Below are positions 11,335 through 21,766 of a stretch of DNA of 64,000 nt, in pieces. The notes under the pieces were generated by a model that made no database searches, was not told the origin of the DNA, and was given only the letters and a program-made list of their open reading frames with translations. Source of the DNA: Mycobacterium paraffinicum (GTDB lineage Bacteria; Actinomycetota; Actinomycetes; Mycobacteriales; Mycobacteriaceae); NCBI RefSeq assembly GCF_001907675.1, contig NZ_MPNT01000007.1, forward strand, positions 1 through 64,000, read 5' to 3'. A program made the position numbers and the translations under genes. The number at the start of each line of letters is the position of its first letter. The stretch's first letter is position 1.

Positions 11335-12141
11335 TCACCGATCCAGGCTCCACTGGCCATAGTCGGCGGCCAGCACCTCGTCGATGTCGACGTTGATCCC
11401 GCCGAGGAGCGGGCTGGGGTTGGCCGGGCTGTTGACCACGGACTGGTAGAGCACCGCTGCGGGTTCGCGCGCGCCGCGCGACCACGACTTCGTCTGCCAC
11501 GCCCACCGGTGCCCGGGCGTGGTCGAGTTCCCGACGACGCCGTCTCGGATCGCCCAGCCGCACGCGTTGGCATGCCCATAGATGCCGGTGCGGCCCACGC
11601 CCAGTGCCGAGTTGATGCCCCGAAACCATTGCACCGCAATGCTGTTCCAGGTGTTCTCGTCGATGTCGTCGTCGACGCTGAAGAATATCGGGGCCGAGCC
11701 GGGGCCCCCGGCGGCGGCGTGCAACCGCTGCGCCGTCCGGGCATCCGCCATCCCGCCGTCGTAACCGCGGGTGTAGTCCGACGGGTCCGGCCACCCGGGT
11801 TTGCCGTACTGGAAATTACTGACGATCTGCAGACCCGCCGCGCGCAGCGCGTCGGCGTACTCGCGGGTGATCGGCTTCGCCTCGAAATTCGCGCCCGGCC
11901 GCGACTCGGAGACGTAATTCACCACCCCGGCATAACCCGCCGCCTTGATCTCGTCCGGCGAAATCCTGCGCTCGGCGAAATCGATCAGCCGCACGTCGGC
12001 GGCGAACGCCGTCGGCGCCGCGGAGTTGGCGGCCGACGTCACGAAGCTGAGGAACGCGGGCGCCACGGCAAGTTTCAGGACGTCGCGTCGCGACGCCGAT
12101 CGCCGTCCGCGGCATGCGCCTGACGCAGCCGAACCCTGCAC
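11335..12141 (-). CDS. TAT-exported DUF1906 (glycoside-hydrolase-like) protein, Rv2525c-like
   Basis: Homologous to M. tuberculosis Rv2525c, a TAT-secreted cell-wall protein with a GH25-like TIM barrel. The N-terminus carries the twin-arginine motif SRRDVLKLAVAPAFLSF followed by an Ala-rich cleavage region. The mature domain shows ...LIDFAERRI, VVNYVSESRPG, a YDGG step and the acidic SVDDDID stretch that would sit at the active site. About 268 aa from GTG 12141. The start is inferred because TACCAT lies 6 nt upstream (leaderless pattern) and longer Arg-rich extensions look non-coding. Substrate unknown. Confidence 0.82.
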   Translation of the reverse strand: MQGSAASGACRGRRSASRRDVLKLAVAPAFLSFVTSAANSAAPTAFAADVRLIDFAERRISPDEIKAAGYAGVVNYVSESRPGANFEAKPITREYADALRAAGLQIVSNFQYGKPGWPDPSDYTRGYDGGMADARTAQRLHAAAGGPGSAPIFFSVDDDIDENTWNSIAVQWFRGINSALGVGRTGIYGHANACGWAIRDGVVGNSTTPGHRWAWQTKSWSRGAREPAAVLYQSVVNSPANPSPLLGGINVDIDEVLAADYGQWSLDR

Positions 12142-12408
12142 CGCGCGATGGTAACAAAACAGCTCAGAACTGGTGGTCGGCCTTCTACGACCTGGGCGGT
12201 GCACTCTCGCGGTCGGCTTCGGTCGCCGGCAGCGGGCCGCGCTAGGTTCGGCAGCCGGGCGACGACGACGCCGACCCGGCGTACGCCGGTTGCGCGGGCG
12301 GGTGGCCGAACGGTTCAACTCAACGCACTTTTTGGCCGGGTGGCATGATCCTTGGATGCCGGATTTCCGCGAGACCGTTTACGCGGGGGCCGGTGATGTC
12401 CGAGCTCG

Positions 12409-12438
12409 TTGCGCTCGATTAGGTGATCGAACTATAGT
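12409..12438 (+). promoter_or_regulatory. Predicted promoter of the MMP gene cluster
   Basis: TTGCGC (12409-12414) and TATAGT (12433-12438) are spaced by 18 bp. A palindrome abuts the -10 element, so transcription would start inside the operator and produce a leader of about 95 nt before the ATG at 12541. Confidence 0.5.
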
Positions 12439-12454
12439 CTGGACACATGTCCAG
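12439..12454. promoter_or_regulatory. TetR-type palindromic operator
   Basis: CTGGACA-CA-TGTCCAG has perfect 7-bp arms around a 2-bp centre. It lies immediately downstream of the TATAGT -10 element, where a bound repressor would block initiation. No regulator gene is adjacent, so the ligand and protein are unknown. Confidence 0.6.
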
Positions 12455-12540
12455 TTTGCTGTCACGGAGTTCGGGAGTCCGTTGACCGCGATGGGTTCGG
12501 CGCTGTTCCGCGGTCATTCACCAGCAAAGAAGAGTTGAGT

Positions 12541-13806
12541 ATGCGAATTGCCTTGCTGTCCTACCGTAGTAAGACCCATTGCGGCGGACAGGGCGTCTAC
12601 GTGCGCCATCTCAGCCACGGGCTGGTGGAACTCGGTCATGACGTCGAGGTGTTCTCCGGCCAGCCCTACCCCGATCTGCTCGACCCGCGGGTGCGGCTGA
12701 CCAAGGTGCCCAGCCTGGACCTGTATCGCGAGCCCGACCCGTTCCGTGTGCCGCGGCCCAGCGAGATTCGTGACTCGATCGACCTGTTGGAACTGCTCAC
12801 CACGTGGACCGCGGGGTTCCCGGAACCGCGGACGTTCACCATGCGCGCCGCCCGGCTGCTGGCGGGCCGGACGGCGGATTTCGACGTCGTCCACGACAAC
12901 CAGAGCCTGGGCACCGGACTGCTCACGATCGCCGGCGCGGGCCTGCCGGTGGTGGCCACCGTGCACCACCCGATCACCCGCGACCGGGTGCTCGACCTGG
13001 CCGCCGCGCGGTGGTGGCGAAAACCGTTGGTGCAGCGATGGTATGGGTTCCTCGGCATGCAGCAGCAGGTGGCGCGCCAGGTTCCTGACCTGCTGACGGT
13101 CTCCTCGTCGTCGGCCGCGGACATCGTCAGCGACTTCGGCGTTTCCCCCGATCAGCTGCACGTCGTGCCGCTGGGCGTGAACACCGAGCTGTTCAAGCCG
13201 GGCCCGCGGCCCCGGCAGGCCGGACGGATCATCGCGATCGCCAGCGCCGATACCCCGCTCAAGGGTGTGCGCACCCTGCTGCACGCGGTCGCCCGGCTGC
13301 GCACGAGCAGGGATCTCGAGCTGCGCCTGGTGGCCAAGGTGGAACCCAACGGTCCCACCCACAAGCTCATCGCCGAGCTCGGCATCTCCGACATCGTCCA
13401 CATCACCAGCGGGCTTTCCGACGCCGAGCTCGCCGCGCTGTTCGCCTCGGCCGAAGTCGCCTGCATTCCGTCGCTCTACGAGGGGTTTTCGCTACCCGCG
13501 GTGGAGGCCATGGCCAGTGGGACGCCGATCGTGGCCAGCCGGGTGGGTGCGCTGCCCGAAGTCCTCGGCACCGACGGCGCATGCGCCGAACTGGTGCCGC
13601 CCGCCGACGTCGACGCGCTCACCCGCGCCCTAGGTGACCTGTTGGACTCACCGGAGAAGCGACGGAATCTGGGCAAGGCGGGACGCGCCCGCGCCGTCAG
13701 CGTCTTCAGCTGGGAAGCCGTGGCCGCTCAAACGGTTCGCGTGTACGAGCGGGCAATCGCTCGCAACGCTGCTTCGGCGGCGACCGAGGGGGAAGCGCAG
13801 TGCTGA
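12541..13806 (+). CDS. manT: GT4 glycosyltransferase, probable MMP alpha-1,4-mannosyltransferase
   Basis: Retaining GT-B glycosyltransferase of family GT4. The N-terminal domain begins MRIALLSYRSKTHCGGQGVYVRHL with the GGQ-type nucleotide-sugar loop. The C-terminal domain has VPLGVNTELF, an SADTPLKGVRTLL phosphate-binding region and the EGFSLPAVEAMASGTPIVAS donor site (E-x7-E). The context of two methyltransferases and a toroid hydrolase matches the methylmannose polysaccharide cluster, making ManT (elongating 3-O-methylmannose chains from GDP-mannose) the best assignment. ATG 12541 is preferred over TTG 12535 because of the upstream AAAGAAGAG. Its stop overlaps the next start by 7 nt. Confidence 0.8.
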   Translation: MRIALLSYRSKTHCGGQGVYVRHLSHGLVELGHDVEVFSGQPYPDLLDPRVRLTKVPSLDLYREPDPFRVPRPSEIRDSIDLLELLTTWTAGFPEPRTFTMRAARLLAGRTADFDVVHDNQSLGTGLLTIAGAGLPVVATVHHPITRDRVLDLAAARWWRKPLVQRWYGFLGMQQQVARQVPDLLTVSSSSAADIVSDFGVSPDQLHVVPLGVNTELFKPGPRPRQAGRIIAIASADTPLKGVRTLLHAVARLRTSRDLELRLVAKVEPNGPTHKLIAELGISDIVHITSGLSDAELAALFASAEVACIPSLYEGFSLPAVEAMASGTPIVASRVGALPEVLGTDGACAELVPPADVDALTRALGDLLDSPEKRRNLGKAGRARAVSVFSWEAVAAQTVRVYERAIARNAASAATEGEAQC

Positions 13807-14544
13807 CAGTCGATTTCGACCGGCTGCGGATCGGGCCCGCGACCAAGGTCATCGACGTCGGTTGTGGGGCCGGCCGGCACGCCTTCGAAGCGTATCGGCG
13901 CGGTGCCGACGTAATCGCGTTCGACCGCGACGAGGCCGAATTGCGTTCGGTGGACACCATTTTGCGCGCCATGGCGGAAACCGGTGAGGCGCCCGCCGGG
14001 GCGTCGGCCAAGGCGGTGCTCGGTGACGCGCTGAAGTTGCCGTACGCCGACGAGACGTTCGACTGCGTGATCGCGTCCGAGATCTTGGAGCACATACCGC
14101 ACGACGACGCCGCCATCGCCGAGCTGATCAGGGTGCTCAAGGTCGGCGGCACCCTGGCGGTCAGCGTGCCGCGTTGGCTTCCGGAGCGGGTGTGTTGGTT
14201 GCTGTCCGACGAATACCACAGCAACGAGGGCGGCCACGTGCGCATTTACCGGGCCAGTCAATTGCGCGCCAAGATCCTTGGTGGCGGGATGGAATTGACG
14301 CATGCCCACCATGCTCACGCGTTGCATTCGCCATTTTGGTGGTTGAAATGCGCCGTGGGAGTGTCGAACTCCGAGCACCGTGCCGTGTCCGCCTACCACA
14401 AGCTCCTGGTGTGGGACCTGATGCGGCGTCCGAAGGTGACGCAGCTGGCGGAATCGCTGCTCAATCCGCTGGTCGGCAAGAGCGTGGCCATGTACTTCGT
14501 CAAGCACCCGGCGGCGCAAAGCCGGGCGACGGTGGGATATTCAG

Positions 14545-14558
<14 letters not shown>
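13800..14558 (+). CDS. meT2: SAM-dependent methyltransferase, probable MMP 3-O-methyltransferase
   Basis: Class I methyltransferase with motif I VIDVGCGAGRHAFEA (about residues 18-32), acidic loop FDRDEAEL, GDALKLPYADETFD and the post-I EILEHIPHDDAAI segment; fold is Methyltransf_11 type. GTG 13800 overlaps the ManT stop, showing translational coupling. Position in the cluster supports a role in 3-O-methylation of mannose during MMP assembly, but this is inference from gene order; the sequence alone shows only a methyltransferase. The next gene overlaps its end by 14 nt. Confidence 0.8.
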
Positions 14559-17071
<2,513 letters not shown>

Positions 17072-17344
17072 TCCGTCGGGCGACGCACCGCTGCGCCAGC
17101 GCACGGGCGGTGTGCGGGCGGAAACCGATTGTTGGCCATCGCTTCTCGCGACCGACTTCGCTTCCGAACGCAAAAAAGGCGACGGGCGGCAATGCGAAAA
17201 ATCGCGGAACGCGAACGGGCTTCGAGCGACCGATGGGTCGTGCGTCGAACGGGCAGCGTTATCGGATCGTTTTTGCGTGGCCATTAACTCGGCCGGCGAG
17301 TAAGACCGCTCGGCACTTTTGAAGCAATTTGCGGCCGGGAATTC

Positions 17345-17551
17345 TCAGGCCGGCGTGTTCGTGCTCGAGTACAGCTTGAAGTCGCGCACGAGCGGGACCA
17401 CGTCGCCGCCCGACGCCGCGGCGCGCTGACGGGCGCGGAAGGCGGGATGGCGGCGCATCGCCTCGTTGCGTTCGCGCTCCTGGCGCTGGGCCGCAGTCCA
17501 TAGCGGGTGGGACTGAAGGAAAATAACCGTCGCTCCCGGTGTATTAGCCAC
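17345..17551 (-). CDS. Small conserved hypothetical protein
   Basis: A 68-residue protein beginning VANTPGATVIFLQSHPLW, with an Arg/Gln-rich middle (RQERERNEAMRRH). No signal peptide, membrane segment or known domain. The gene is supported by a strong AGAGGAG ribosome site (complement of 17561-17568) 9 nt before GTG 17551 and by good third-position GC. Nothing nearby indicates function; cutinase lies upstream on the other strand. Confidence 0.65.
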   Translation of the reverse strand: MANTPGATVIFLQSHPLWTAAQRQERERNEAMRRHPAFRARQRAAASGGDVVPLVRDFKLYSSTNTPA

Positions 17552-17808
17552 GATCGTTAACTCCTCTCAGCGCAACCCGCAAAAGCTCTACGACTTGTGG
17601 TTATCGGCTTGTGATTCCAGAATGCCCGGACGATCCTGAGACCAAACCATCCACAAAGTTGAGAATTAGCCATGAATTTGACTAATCCTTCAGCCGCTTC
17701 ACGCCGCCGTCCGCGCTGGCCCGCCGGCGATCCGAAACGTTAGCGGCAGCCACCGACAACAATTCCCGCTTCGGCCGCCGGGGCGGCGGCTGCTATGGTC
17801 CCTTGCGT
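17552..17808. other. AT-richer intergenic region with short inverted repeat
   Basis: Contains the ribosome site of the 68-aa gene and, at 17665-17686, ATTAGCCA and TGACTAAT in inverted orientation around a 6-bp centre (one mismatch). TATGGT at 17794-17799 is a plausible -10 for the glucanase. No gene is seen. Confidence 0.4.
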
Positions 17809-18657
17809 ATGCCCAAGATGGATCGCCGCCGCATGATGTTGACGACCGGGATCGGCGTGCTGGCCGCCGCGCTGCCTGCGCCGGAAGCCCGGGCCCGCCC
17901 CTCGGGACGGGACCTGCCGGCGGATCGCCCGCCCGCTCCCGAGGCGCCCAGCGGCCAAGCCGGCACCTACATTTTCCAAGATGAATTCGAGGGCCCAGCC
18001 GGCTCGGCGCCCGACGCGTCGAAGTGGGCGGTGGCCAAGGCCCGCGAGACGATCAAAGACCCGACGTACTGGGAGCAGCCCGAGCGGATCGGGCAGTACC
18101 GCGACGATCGCCGCAACGTCTTCCTGGACGGCAACTCCAACCTGGTGCTTCGGGCGGCGAAGGACGGACCCACCTACTACAGCGGCAAGGTTCAAAGCCT
18201 CTGGCGCGGCGGCGTCGGCCACACCTGGGAGGCCCGCATCAAGCTCAACTGCCTGACCGCCGGGGCGTGGCCGGCGTACTGGCTGGGCAACGACGACCAG
18301 GGCGAGATCGACGTCATGGAGTGGTACGGCAACGGCAGCTGGCCCTCGGCCACCACCGTCCACGCCAAAGCCAACGGTGGAGAGTGGAAGACCCACAACA
18401 TCGCGATGGACAGCGGCTGGCACACCTGGCGAACCCAGTGGGATGAGGCGGGCATCCGGTTCTGGAAGGACTATGCCGACGGCGCACAGCCCTACTTCGA
18501 CGTGCCGGCCAGTTCCCTGCCGGACTGGCCGTTCAACGGGCCCGGCTACACGGTCTACCCGGTGTTCAACCTGGCGGTGGCGGGTTCCGGTGGCGGCGAT
18601 CCCGGGCCGGGGAGCTATCCCGCTGACATGCTCGTCGACTGGATCCGCGTCTGGTAA
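17809..18657 (+). CDS. GH16 endo-beta-1,3-glucanase-like protein (Rv0315 homologue)
   Basis: Secreted glycoside hydrolase of family 16. It begins MPKMDRRRMMLTTGIGVLAA, a TAT-like signal peptide, followed by a Pro/Ala-rich linker to about residue 45. The catalytic signature is E166-I-D168-V-M-E171 (GEIDVMEWYG), with E166 nucleophile and E171 acid/base. The C-terminal VFPV-type strand appears as YTVYPVFNLAVAGSGGG. Close to M. tuberculosis Rv0315 (294 aa). ATG 17809 follows TATGGT by 9 nt; a TTG two codons upstream is less likely. Confidence 0.93.
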   Translation: MPKMDRRRMMLTTGIGVLAAALPAPEARARPSGRDLPADRPPAPEAPSGQAGTYIFQDEFEGPAGSAPDASKWAVAKARETIKDPTYWEQPERIGQYRDDRRNVFLDGNSNLVLRAAKDGPTYYSGKVQSLWRGGVGHTWEARIKLNCLTAGAWPAYWLGNDDQGEIDVMEWYGNGSWPSATTVHAKANGGEWKTHNIAMDSGWHTWRTQWDEAGIRFWKDYADGAQPYFDVPASSLPDWPFNGPGYTVYPVFNLAVAGSGGGDPGPGSYPADMLVDWIRVW

Positions 18658-18663
18658 GCGCGC

Positions 18664-19509
18664 TCAGCGCGTGAGCAGGGCCGTGGCACTCCACGCTCTG
18701 CCGCCGGGATGCCGCGGGTTCGGCGGGGGCAGCCAGGTGAGTGGGCGCATCCACACCGGCAAGCGATGGAACCGGTGGGCGGCGAGATAGAGCGCCTGCA
18801 CGTCGACGGTGCGCCAGCCCAGGTTTTCGAAGTAGGCCAACCCGTTCTCGGGTGCGAATTTGAACGGCGCGTTCTGCAGCATGCCGGCCATCTTCTTGTT
18901 CATCATCTTCTTCAGTCCCGGGCCGGCGAAGTCCAGCATCCACCACCCGACCTCGGGTCGCGTGATCGCCGCTGAAAGCGCGGCGACGTCACCGTCCTCC
19001 AGGTACATCAACAGGCCTTCGGTCAGCACCAGGGCCTTGGTTGCGCCGGCCAGGGCCTCGTCCAGGAAGGAACCCCGGGCCGCGGGGTCGGCCAGGTCGA
19101 CGGCCATGCGCGTCAGCCGGCAGCGGGGCATCTCGTCGGCGAGCAATTGCGTCTTCTCGGCGAGCAACGCCGGCAGATCGGCCTCCACCCAGGTGAAGTC
19201 GGCGGGCAGGTCCAATCGGTAGGGGCGGGTGTCCAGGCCGGCGGCCAGGTTCAGCACGCGGTCACAGCCGGCGGCGATGGCTTCGGCGATGGCGTCGTCG
19301 ATGATCTTGGTGCGCGCGACGAGCCACCAGCCGTTGCGGGTGGACCGCGGCACGTTGGCGACGATCTCGCGGCCGTGTTCGCCCGCGAGGCGCTCGGCCA
19401 GCGGGTCGTTGAAAAGCGCGTCGGGACGGGCGGTTTCGGTCGCCCGGTGCAACGCGGTCCAGCGGGCGGTGTCCGAAACGTGGGTGATCGTGCGTCTGGG
19501 GGCTGACAT
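18664..19509 (-). CDS. LCM-type S-adenosylmethionine-dependent methyltransferase
   Basis: Member of the large mycobacterial family of putative SAM methyltransferases related to leucine carboxyl methyltransferase (PF04072). Features are VSDTARWTALHRATETARPDALFNDP at the N-terminus, CDRVLNLAAGLDTRPYRLDLP (motif I with LDTR), EADLPALLAEK and VLTEGLLMYL. Natural substrates are mostly unknown. ATG 19509 is preceded by TATAAC and 6 nt, a leaderless pattern. It converges with the GH16 gene, 6 bp apart. Confidence 0.92.
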   Translation of the reverse strand: MSAPRRTITHVSDTARWTALHRATETARPDALFNDPLAERLAGEHGREIVANVPRSTRNGWWLVARTKIIDDAIAEAIAAGCDRVLNLAAGLDTRPYRLDLPADFTWVEADLPALLAEKTQLLADEMPRCRLTRMAVDLADPAARGSFLDEALAGATKALVLTEGLLMYLEDGDVAALSAAITRPEVGWWMLDFAGPGLKKMMNKKMAGMLQNAPFKFAPENGLAYFENLGWRTVDVQALYLAAHRFHRLPVWMRPLTWLPPPNPRHPGGRAWSATALLTR

Positions 19510-19538
19510 ACGTGCGTTATAGCAGCACCCGCGCCGGC

Positions 19539-20201
19539 CTATTGGCCGGCCTTGCCTCCGGCGAACCACGCTTCCGCCACCGTCCGGGTTTGGGGCGGTG
19601 GAAAGGCGGTGCCGGGCGCGCCCAGCTGGCCGACCTTGACGGTCCATGCCGCCGACGAGCGGTCGATGCACGTCCCCGGACCCTGGCTGGGCAGCCACAG
19701 CACCGAAAGGTTTGCGTGCGGGTCTCCGCACCAGTAGGCGCCCTCGTAGCCGTCGGCGCGCGAGCCCCATGCGCCGCCGTTGCGGAGCTGGCAATGGGTG
19801 CCGTCGTCGAGGCTCAGCGCGAACGGGTCCGGGGTCGCGGTCGGATGCACCGGCGGGAGAGAACCCACGTAGTTCGCCCGATGCAGCCGCCGCTCCCACG
19901 GGTCGTCCACGCACAGCAGGGAGCCGGGCGTCGAAGGCCAGCACGTGCCGGCGCCGGCCGCACTGGGCGAGCAGGAGTACACGTTGTCGTCCACCGCCGA
20001 CGGCGATGCCGTGTCGCAGGTGACGGTGACGATGTTGCCCTCCGGGGGCGACTCCCGGTAGCCGTTGATCGGTTGGCCATCGGGACCGACTGCCATGACG
20101 GTGATCTGCTGGGTGGGGGGCGGATCGGCAGTGGCCGACCCGGGCGGCGATAGGGCCGCGACGGTCAGCGCGGCGACAGGGACAGCGACGATTCGCGACA
20201 T
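19539..20201 (-). CDS. Exported Cys-rich conserved hypothetical protein
   Basis: A 220-residue protein with a clear signal peptide (MSRIVAVPVAALTVAALSPPGSATA, cleavage near residue 25). The mature part has seven Cys, many Trp/Gly/Asp and no transmembrane segment, consistent with a disulfide-bonded secreted protein. No domain recognised. ATG 20201 was chosen because it places the signal peptide at the very N-terminus. It is divergent from the NADP-dependent reductase across 61 bp. Confidence 0.78.
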   Translation of the reverse strand: MSRIVAVPVAALTVAALSPPGSATADPPPTQQITVMAVGPDGQPINGYRESPPEGNIVTVTCDTASPSAVDDNVYSCSPSAAGAGTCWPSTPGSLLCVDDPWERRLHRANYVGSLPPVHPTATPDPFALSLDDGTHCQLRNGGAWGSRADGYEGAYWCGDPHANLSVLWLPSQGPGTCIDRSSAAWTVKVGQLGAPGTAFPPPQTRTVAEAWFAGGKAGQ

Positions 20202-20262
20202 CACGTTCACCGTGCAAAACCCTTCGTTCGGCGGGCCCCTTGCTGAAGGGTACGGTGCGCAT

Positions 20263-21273
20263 ATGGCCGATCGAAACCGCCGTTTCCTGCTTCGCGAACG
20301 CCCCGCCGGCCGCATCGGCCCCGGCACATTCGAACTGGGCGAAGAGGCGATCCCCGAGCTCGGCGACGGTGAGGCGCTGGTGCGCGTCGACTGGATTTCG
20401 CTCGATCCGACCAACCGCACGTGGATCAACGACACCCCCACCTACCTCCCCCCGGTCGGGCTCGGTGAGGTCATGCGCGCCGCCGGGATCGGCGAGGTGG
20501 TCGCGTCCAAGAGCCCTGCCTACCCGGTCGGGCAGCAGGTGCAGGGCCTGCTCGGCTGGCAGGAGTACGCGGTCATCACGGACACGTCGATGGTGAACCC
20601 GGTGGACGTGGCACCCGGTATCTCGCCGAGCGCCTACCTGGGCGCGCTCGGGATGACGGGCCTCACCGCGTGGGTCGGGATCCGCGACATCGGCAAGCCC
20701 CGGCCCGGTGAGACCGTCGTCGTCTCGGCGGCGGCCGGCGCGGTGGGCTCGGTCGCCGGGCAACTCGCCAAGGCGGCCGGCGCTCGTGTCGTCGGGATCG
20801 CCGGTGGTCCCGAGAAGTGCGCGCTGCTCACCGACAAGTTGGGTTTCGACGCGGCAGTCGACCACCGCGCCGACGATTGGGCCGCCCAGCTGGCCGCGGC
20901 CACACCGAAGGGCATCGACGTCGACTTCGAGAACGTCGGCGGCGACCTGATGGACGCCATCTTCACGCGCCTCAACATCGGCGCCCGCGTCGCACTCTGC
21001 GGCCTGATCTCGGGCTACAACGCGCAGGACCCCCCACCCGGTCCGCGCGCGTTCGGGAACCTGCTCATCCAGCGGGCGACCGTGCAGGGCTTCATCGTCC
21101 TCGACCACTTCGGGCGCGCGCCGGAAGCGATCGGCGAGATCGCCGGCCTGATCGAGGCGGGAAAGCTCACGCCGCTCGAGACCGTCGTCGAGGGGTTCGA
21201 GCAGTTGCCGACAGCGATCAACATGCTGTTCGACGGCAAGAACGTCGGCAAGCTGGTGGTCAAGGTCGGCTGA
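20263..21273 (+). CDS. NADP-dependent MDR oxidoreductase (CurA/PTGR-like)
   Basis: Zinc-independent medium-chain dehydrogenase/reductase that likely reduces the double bond of alpha,beta-unsaturated carbonyls. The N-terminal domain starts MADRNRRFLLRERPAGRIGP. The Rossmann motif appears as VVVSAAAGAVGSVAGQLAKAAGARVVGIAGG (about residues 149-179), and the LGALGMTGLTAWVGI and NVGGDLMDA segments are typical of the leukotriene-B4 dehydrogenase/CurA group. Zn-binding Cys are absent. At 336 aa it is full length. The neighbour small membrane protein follows after 170 bp. Confidence 0.9.
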   Translation: MADRNRRFLLRERPAGRIGPGTFELGEEAIPELGDGEALVRVDWISLDPTNRTWINDTPTYLPPVGLGEVMRAAGIGEVVASKSPAYPVGQQVQGLLGWQEYAVITDTSMVNPVDVAPGISPSAYLGALGMTGLTAWVGIRDIGKPRPGETVVVSAAAGAVGSVAGQLAKAAGARVVGIAGGPEKCALLTDKLGFDAAVDHRADDWAAQLAAATPKGIDVDFENVGGDLMDAIFTRLNIGARVALCGLISGYNAQDPPPGPRAFGNLLIQRATVQGFIVLDHFGRAPEAIGEIAGLIEAGKLTPLETVVEGFEQLPTAINMLFDGKNVGKLVVKVG

Positions 21274-21443
21274 TCAGCCGAAGCCCGGGGTGTCACCCGA
21301 CCCGTGCCTCTCACCGCGGGGTTTAAGGGTGACGCCATGCCTTCATCGTCGGACAACGTTGGGATCGGTAGCCCGCGCCGCGGTTTGTACTTGGCGCAAC
21401 GACGACGCCAATCCGGCGGCGCGCCCACGAAAGGAAGTCAGAA

Positions 21444-21698
21444 ATGAAGATCGTCCCGGCCAGCATCGAAGACCAGATCAATCGAGTCGACCGGCAACGC
21501 AGCCTCTACATCGGACTCAGCGCCGGCGCGGTTGCGCTCTGGAGCGCCTACCGGCTGATCTGGGCCCTCTACATCGGGATGACATTCGGCTGGCTCTTCG
21601 GGTCGATGGTCTTCCAGCTGGTGCTCTGGGGCGTGATCGGCGCTGTGTCGGCGGTGGCGGCCTTCGGGTTCCTGACCCGCTACGCCAAGGGCTCTTGA
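21444..21698 (+). CDS. Small two-TM membrane protein, conserved hypothetical
   Basis: An 84-residue protein: a short amphipathic N-terminus (MKIVPASIEDQINRVDRQRS) followed by two hydrophobic segments at about residues 21-46 and 52-77, then a short basic tail. A strong AAAGGAAG ribosome site precedes ATG 21444. A perfect terminator follows, so it is a compact single-gene unit. Function unknown. Confidence 0.8.
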   Translation: MKIVPASIEDQINRVDRQRSLYIGLSAGAVALWSAYRLIWALYIGMTFGWLFGSMVFQLVLWGVIGAVSAVAAFGFLTRYAKGS

Positions 21699-21716
21699 AC
21701 GCGGACGTGAGCTGAC

Positions 21717-21752
21717 GAAAAGCCCCGAACCCGTTGCGGTTCGGGGCTTTTC
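21717..21752. terminator. Bidirectional intrinsic terminator
   Basis: A perfect 15-bp stem (21717-21731 with 21738-21752) with a 6-nt loop, GC-rich core CCCCGAACC, and A/T tracts on both sides (AAAA before, TTTT after). It sits between the convergent membrane-protein and aldehyde dehydrogenase genes and should work in both directions. Confidence 0.92.
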
Positions 21753-21766
21753 CGTGTCCGGAAAAG

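Larger units (their letters stand above)
12142..12540. other. 399-bp divergent intergenic region with promoter and operator
   Basis: The region separates the DUF1906 gene (minus) from the MMP cluster (plus). Its only strong signals are the promoter/operator at 12409-12454 and an AAAGAAGAG ribosome site at 12526-12534. An open frame from 12358 to 12538 spans the promoter and palindrome and is not credible as a gene. Confidence 0.6.

Noticed and set aside
12358..12538. Short plus-strand open frame starting MPDFRETVYAGAG
   Set aside because: It contains the MMP promoter and the CTGGACA palindrome, has no ribosome site and no recognisable protein features.
18664..21108. 814-codon minus-strand open frame
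   Set aside because: Only 18664-19509 is a real methyltransferase; the rest runs antisense to the MDR reductase and out of frame through the Cys-rich exported protein.
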